DNA from: Rhodoblastus acidophilus
GTDB lineage: Bacteria; Pseudomonadota; Alphaproteobacteria; Rhizobiales; Beijerinckiaceae
Assembly (NCBI RefSeq): GCF_900187365.1
Contig: NZ_FYDG01000003.1
Coordinates: 248,001-312,000, forward strand
Length of the DNA stretch: 64,000 nucleotides
Direction: 5' to 3'
A program made the translations under genes and the position numbers. Under the pieces are notes generated by a model. That model was not told the DNA's origin, made no database searches, and worked only from the letters and a program-made list of their open reading frames with translations. Positions 60,102 to 64,000 of the stretch are shown here, one piece after another (within the stretch, counting starts at the first letter, position 1; every line of letters starts with the position of its first letter).

Positions 60102-62324
60102 TTGACGGTCGCCGCCCCCGCCGCCGGGGCGTCGCGTTCGCCGTCGCGATTTGCGGCGCGCGGCCTCTGGCGCGCGGCCCGCGCGCGAATCGCCGACGCC
60201 TTCGAGCAGGAGTGGAGCGAACGGCGCCTGTTTCTCTGGCTGCCGGTCTGCGCCGGCGCGGGCGTGATCGTCAACCTGCTCGCAGCGACCGACCCCGCCG
60301 TCTGGATCGTCGCCCCGCTGGCGGCTCTGTTCGGCCTCGCCGCCTTTTTGGTGCGCGACCGGCGCGCGTTGATGGCGGCTCTGGTCGCGCTCTCAGCCTT
60401 TTTCGCCGGGGAAATCCTGGCGAGCTGGCGCATCGCCCATGTGGACGCGCCGGTGTTGCCGCGCCTGTTCATCGGCATGGTCACCGGCTTCGTCGAGGAG
60501 GTGGATTACCGCCAGACCGGGGCGCGCTTCGTGCTGCGCGTGTCGGAAATGGAGAAGCTGGGCGCGCCGCCGTTTCGCCTGCGCCTCACGACGCGCGGCC
60601 CGCCGCCCTTCGCCGCCGGGGATTTCATCGCCGCCAAGGCGCGCGCGCTGCCGCCCGCCCGCGCCGCCTTGCCGGGCGGCTACGATTTCGCGCGCGACGC
60701 CTATTTCGCCCGCATCGGCGGCGTCGGCGGCGTTCTCGGCGCTGCGGAGAAAATCGACCCGCCCCAGCCGGCCTCCCTCAGCCTGCGGCTTTTCGCGGCC
60801 ATCGACCGGGCCCGCAACACGCTGGCGCTGCGCGTCAACCGGGCGATCGGCGGCGACAATGGCGCGATCGCCGCGGCCATGGTGACGGGCAAACGCGATT
60901 TTCTCTCCGACGAGGCGCGGGAGGTCATTCGCCGCGCCGGGATTTTTCATATCATCACCATATCCGGCGTGCAGATGACCCTGGTCGCCGGCATTTTCTT
61001 CGTCGGCTTTCGCGCGGCGCTGGCGCTCGTTCCCGCGCTGGCGCTGAACTATCCGATCAAGAAATGGGCGGCGGCGCTGGCCATGGCCGGCGCCTGCGGC
61101 TACGCCCTGTTCACGGGCTCGCGCGTCGGCTCGGAACGCGCGCTTTACATGACGCTGATTCTGCTTGGCGCCGTGCTGGCCGACCGTCCGGCCCTGACTA
61201 TGCGCAATCTCGCCTTGGCCGCGCTGGCGGTGATCGTCACCGAACCCGAAGCCTTGCTTGGCGCCAGTTTCCAACTGTCTTTCGCGGCGGTGGCGGCGCT
61301 GGTGGCGGTTTACGAAGGGCGGATGCGCGCGCGGATTGCGTCTGCGGCGGAAGCGGGCGCGCGCCGGGGCGGGCGCGGGCGGGCCGGCTCTGGCGCTGGT
61401 CAGACAGGCTTTGTTCATTCCGGGATTGGCGGCGCCCTGTTCGCCACCTTCTGCGCCACCTCCGCCACGGCCTCGTTCATGGCCTATGATTTCCACGAAC
61501 TCAGCCCCTACGTGCTGATCGGCAATCCATTGACGCTGGCGCTGATCGAGTTTTTCGCCGTGCCGGCGGCGCTGCTCGGAGCCGCGCTTTCGGCCATCGG
61601 CCTCGACGGGCCGGTCTGGGCCTGGCTCGGCCTGGGCATCGAGACGATCATGCGGCTGGCGCGCTGGATCGGCTCGGCGCCGGCGGCCAATGTCGCGCTG
61701 CCCGCCTTCGCGCCCTGGGCCATCGTCTTTCTCACGCTGGCGGTGCTGTCGGCGCTGCTTTGGCGCAGCCTGAGTCTGCGGCTCATGGCGATCCCGCTGC
61801 TGGCGCTGGGGCTGGCCGGCGCGGCAAGCGGCGAGCGGTTCGACCTCGTCGTGGGGCCCGGCGGCGACAGCGCCGCCCTGCGCGACGCATCCGGCGCGTT
61901 GGCCGTTCTGGGGCGCCACAGGAACGCTTTCGCCGCCGAGCAATGGCTGCGCGCGGACGCCGACAACCGCGACAAGCCGGAGGCGGCCGGCCGCTGCGAC
62001 GCGCTCGGCTGCACGGCCGTCGCGCAGACCGGCGCGCCGGTGGCGCTTGTGCTGGAGGCGGAGGCGTTTCACGAAGATTGCGCGCGCGCGAAAATCGTCA
62101 TTTCGCCGCTGCATGCGCCGGGATGGTGCGCCGCCCCGCTGGTGATCGACCGGGGCAAGCTCGCGGAAACCGGCGCGGTGGCGCTGCGCTTTGACGGCGA
62201 AAGCGTGACATGGCGGACGGCGCGCGCGCCGGGCGAGGATCGTCCCTGGTCGCGCGCGCCGGCGCCGCGCCGGGTCGCCGTCAGCAAGCCCAAGGCCGAG
62301 GACGACGACGTGTCCGGCGACTGA
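60102..62324 (+). CDS. ComEC/Rec2-family DNA-uptake channel protein
   Basis: 740 residues. TTG start at 60102 with a GGGAGA site; no ATG lies in frame upstream. Membrane segments at the N-terminus, a DUF4131 region (LPPARAALPGGYDFARDAYFARIGGVGGVLG), and the Competence domain: FHIITISGVQMTLVAGIFFVGF, SRVGSERALYMTLILLGAVLADRPALTMRNLAL, GASFQLSFAAVAALVA. The C-terminus lacks the His-rich metallo-beta-lactamase domain of the Bacillus protein, as is usual in alphaproteobacteria. A natural-transformation role is not proven. Confidence 0.92.
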   Translation: MTVAAPAAGASRSPSRFAARGLWRAARARIADAFEQEWSERRLFLWLPVCAGAGVIVNLLAATDPAVWIVAPLAALFGLAAFLVRDRRALMAALVALSAFFAGEILASWRIAHVDAPVLPRLFIGMVTGFVEEVDYRQTGARFVLRVSEMEKLGAPPFRLRLTTRGPPPFAAGDFIAAKARALPPARAALPGGYDFARDAYFARIGGVGGVLGAAEKIDPPQPASLSLRLFAAIDRARNTLALRVNRAIGGDNGAIAAAMVTGKRDFLSDEAREVIRRAGIFHIITISGVQMTLVAGIFFVGFRAALALVPALALNYPIKKWAAALAMAGACGYALFTGSRVGSERALYMTLILLGAVLADRPALTMRNLALAALAVIVTEPEALLGASFQLSFAAVAALVAVYEGRMRARIASAAEAGARRGGRGRAGSGAGQTGFVHSGIGGALFATFCATSATASFMAYDFHELSPYVLIGNPLTLALIEFFAVPAALLGAALSAIGLDGPVWAWLGLGIETIMRLARWIGSAPAANVALPAFAPWAIVFLTLAVLSALLWRSLSLRLMAIPLLALGLAGAASGERFDLVVGPGGDSAALRDASGALAVLGRHRNAFAAEQWLRADADNRDKPEAAGRCDALGCTAVAQTGAPVALVLEAEAFHEDCARAKIVISPLHAPGWCAAPLVIDRGKLAETGAVALRFDGESVTWRTARAPGEDRPWSRAPAPRRVAVSKPKAEDDDVSGD

Positions 62325-62332
62325 GGCGCGGC

Positions 62333-62698
62333 TCAGGCCTTCCGGGAGGCGCTCCATCGGCCGGAACAGGCGCGGTTGGGCCATGTCCAGGCCCCGCCGC
62401 CGGAAGCGCCGCGCAGCGCGCCGGTCGCCGACACCCGGTCGGCGCCGCTGAGAACCTGGAGACGCACCCGTCCGCGCGAATCGACCTGACCGGCGGCTTG
62501 GCCGAACAGGCCGTTTTCGGCGATGCGGCCCGACGCGACAGCGACATCCCAGGACAGGGACCGGTCGCAGTCGCCCTTCACCGTAACGAGTTGGACCGAC
62601 CATTGGCCGTCATAGGCGTCGCTCGCCCACGCGGAGGAATAAGCGGAGGAACAGGCGAACAGCAGCAAAGCGGCGGGCAGGACAGACTTCGACTTCAT
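62333..62698 (-). CDS. Exported hypothetical protein
   Basis: 121 residues with signal peptide (MKSKSVLPAALLLFACSSAYSSAWA). The mature part (YDGQWSVQLVTVKGDCDRSLSWDVAVASGRI) resembles small periplasmic proteins of Rhizobiales with a beta-barrel-like strand pattern; two cysteines (GDCDR and NRACSGRW) may pair. Start at 62698. Converges with comEC. Confidence 0.7.
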   Translation of the reverse strand: MKSKSVLPAALLLFACSSAYSSAWASDAYDGQWSVQLVTVKGDCDRSLSWDVAVASGRIAENGLFGQAAGQVDSRGRVRLQVLSGADRVSATGALRGASGGGAWTWPNRACSGRWSASRKA

Positions 62699-62876
62699 GC
62701 GCGAAAGGCCTCGTGCAAGCGTGAGGAGTGAGACTGGCGATGTATGGGAAGTGCGGCGCGTCCCTAGACCCCGATTGTGATGAAAAGAAGTCGCCGCCGA
62801 GCATGGACCATTGGTCAACTTGCCGCGCCGGGCGCATTTCTGTAAGGCCACGGCCAAGATTATTTAGAGGGCGAAA

Positions 62877-63290
62877 ATGCCGGGCCGAAGCGTAATCGTT
62901 TATCTCGCCGATTATATTCTTGACGATTTGCGGATGATCCCGCGCGCCTGCGACCTGCTCGACCGGATCAGCGCGAACGCCGACGCTTATTTCCAGGCGC
63001 GAAAAAACCTGCCGCCGGCGCTCGCCGGGGCCTGGGAGCCGTTGGTTCGCGCCGCCGTCGAATTCTGCGAGCGGCTGGCCGCCCGCTACAATGGCGTCGT
63101 GATCGAGCAGGATTTCGTCGGTCTCGACCTGCGCGACGTGATCTTCGACGAAGAGGAGATCGCAACGCTCAAAATGTTCGCGCGCGATCCCGCTTGCGCC
63201 GCCGTCGCGCCCGAGGCGCTCGACATCGTGCGGCAGTGTCGGCACATCCAGGTCCTGCTGCACGCCGAAGACAGCCGGGCCGCCGCCTGA
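62877..63290 (+). CDS. Hypothetical 137-residue protein
   Basis: Not recognised. Soluble, helical and acidic (DYILDDLRMIPRACDLLDRISANADAYFQARKN; DLRDVIFDEEEIATLKMF). No signal peptide. The ATG is preceded by GAGGGCG. It stands alone between divergent small genes, with a possible promoter in the AT-rich stretch before it (GATTATTTAGAG). Confidence 0.6.
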   Translation: MPGRSVIVYLADYILDDLRMIPRACDLLDRISANADAYFQARKNLPPALAGAWEPLVRAAVEFCERLAARYNGVVIEQDFVGLDLRDVIFDEEEIATLKMFARDPACAAVAPEALDIVRQCRHIQVLLHAEDSRAAA

Positions 63291-63427
63291 ACCACTAGAA
63301 CGACCGCTGTCCCCGCGCGTTGGTCACGGACGTTCGCATCCGAGTTCCATGCGTAAAAGTCGGGTAGGCGAAAAGGATTGACGGCGCGATCCCGCCGTGG
63401 CCTCATCTCACCTGCGGAGGCCTAGCT

Positions 63428-63721
63428 ATGAGACGTGAACAACAATTGCGGGAGCGCTTGCGCAAGGTTGACGCGCTGCGACGCGGCGCCGTCACCAACG
63501 GAGAGCGCGAAGCCGCCGAAGCGGCGCTGGCGCGCCTGAACGTCAAACTCCGCGAAACCGGCCGCGCCGAGGGCGCGGACGCCTTCCGGTTCGGATTTCC
63601 CGGCGGTCTGCCCTTCAGCGTTCCCGGCGCTTGGCCGTTTCAGCTGTTCATGTCTCTATGCGTCGTCGCCATGGCCTCGGGCCTCGCGGTCCTGCACGCC
63701 AGCGCGACGCGGCGGCCCTGA
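63428..63721 (+). CDS. Small protein with one C-terminal membrane helix
   Basis: 97 residues: a charged N-terminal helix (LRERLRKVDALRRGAVTNGEREAAEAALARL) that resembles DUF2786 loosely, a Gly/Phe linker, and one membrane helix (FQLFMSLCVVAMASGLAVL). The orientation (N-terminus inside) is inferred from charge. GGAGG ribosome site. Function unknown. Confidence 0.6.
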   Translation: MRREQQLRERLRKVDALRRGAVTNGEREAAEAALARLNVKLRETGRAEGADAFRFGFPGGLPFSVPGAWPFQLFMSLCVVAMASGLAVLHASATRRP

Positions 63722-63908
63722 GGCGAAACGCCGTTTCGCCGTTTGTTCACCCGAAGGGCGGGCGCAGTTCCGACGAAAGTCGTCGGGCTTCGCTCATCGT
63801 TCGGGCATCCCGGCGATGTTCTGGAGACTTTTGGCGCCCATGAGCGCCCCTTTGAGACAACCAGTCGCCGCATGAGCGCCGCAGCTTACCTCGCCCCCTC
63901 GGACGCGC

Positions 63909-64000
63909 TCAATATTTCCGCACCAGACTGACCAACCGGCCCTGGATGGCCACCCGGTCAGGCCCGAAGATGCGCGTCTCGTAAGCGGGATTGGCGGCTT
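63909..64000 (-). CDS. lexA: LexA repressor, C-terminal end (partial)
   Basis: The last 30 codons on the minus strand read ANPAYETRIFGPDRVAIQG then RLVSLVRKY and a TGA stop, the typical end of alphaproteobacterial LexA (strands after the catalytic Lys). The rest, with the HTH and the Ser-Lys cleavage site, lies beyond the window. Global SOS regulator. Confidence 0.85.
   Translation of the reverse strand, partial: AANPAYETRIFGPDRVAIQGRLVSLVRKY

Noticed and set aside
60061-60105. Short frame MRKKRGQVRLKREN before comEC
   Set aside because: 14 codons only, no ribosome site; it merely overlaps the leader of the comEC gene.
63722-63908. Small frames between the membrane protein gene and lexA
   Set aside because: No ribosome site or recognisable sequence; only a small CCGACG/CGTCGG hairpin is visible.

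Overview
The window looks like chromosome of a high-GC alphaproteobacterium, most likely in the Hyphomicrobiales (Rhizobiales). The housekeeping block at the right end (der, gltA, gltX, comEC, lexA), a propionyl-CoA carboxylase alpha subunit, a liv amino-acid transporter, and palindromic intergenic repeats of rhizobial type all fit this. A vanadium nitrogenase operon narrows it to a free-living diazotroph, such as a relative of Rhodoblastus, Rhodopseudomonas or Methylocystis. The genus is a guess.

Region 1 (1-14.7 kb) is an alternative-nitrogenase island. vnfD-vnfG-vnfK encode the complete VFe protein. They are followed by an unrecognised 298-residue protein and a NifX-like protein. A NifX domain fused to a glyoxalase (VOC) domain is transcribed divergently and runs off the left edge. 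Next comes a tightly overlapping minus-strand operon. Its order of transcription is DUF4213/DUF364 protein, possible 25-residue peptide, ATP-grasp enzyme, binding-protein fold without a signal peptide, cysteine-rich HypB/UreG-like GTPase, membrane-less ABC ATPase, and nitroreductase. Divergent from it is a PhnC-PhnD-PhnE-like ABC importer, which I infer may take up vanadate. Each of the four transcription units has a sigma54-type (-24/-12) promoter candidate, so all may be nitrogen-controlled. vnfH, vnfEN and vnfA are not in the window.

Region 2 (14.8-24.8 kb) is an exopolysaccharide cluster: a Wzz/Wzc-like protein with a degenerate kinase domain, a beta-propeller protein, a Tat-exported GH10 enzyme, three glycosyltransferases and a flippase.

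Region 3 (25-33.1 kb) has a PP2C phosphatase and a frameshifted Ser/Thr kinase. After these lies mobile debris: an IS21 istB fragment joined in frame to a truncated phage terminase, small phage genes, a truncated portal gene and an integrase stub beside tRNA-Glu(CTC).

Region 4 (33.2-64 kb) is mostly core: a Kir-type channel, an orphan amino-acid ABC ATPase, an aldose epimerase, an MFS exporter, folD, the livHMGF and livK genes, a biotin-dependent carboxylase, panC, a response regulator, der, gltA, gltX, comEC, and the 3' end of lexA at the right edge. A 25-codon aquaporin remnant and several structured intergenic repeats are also present.
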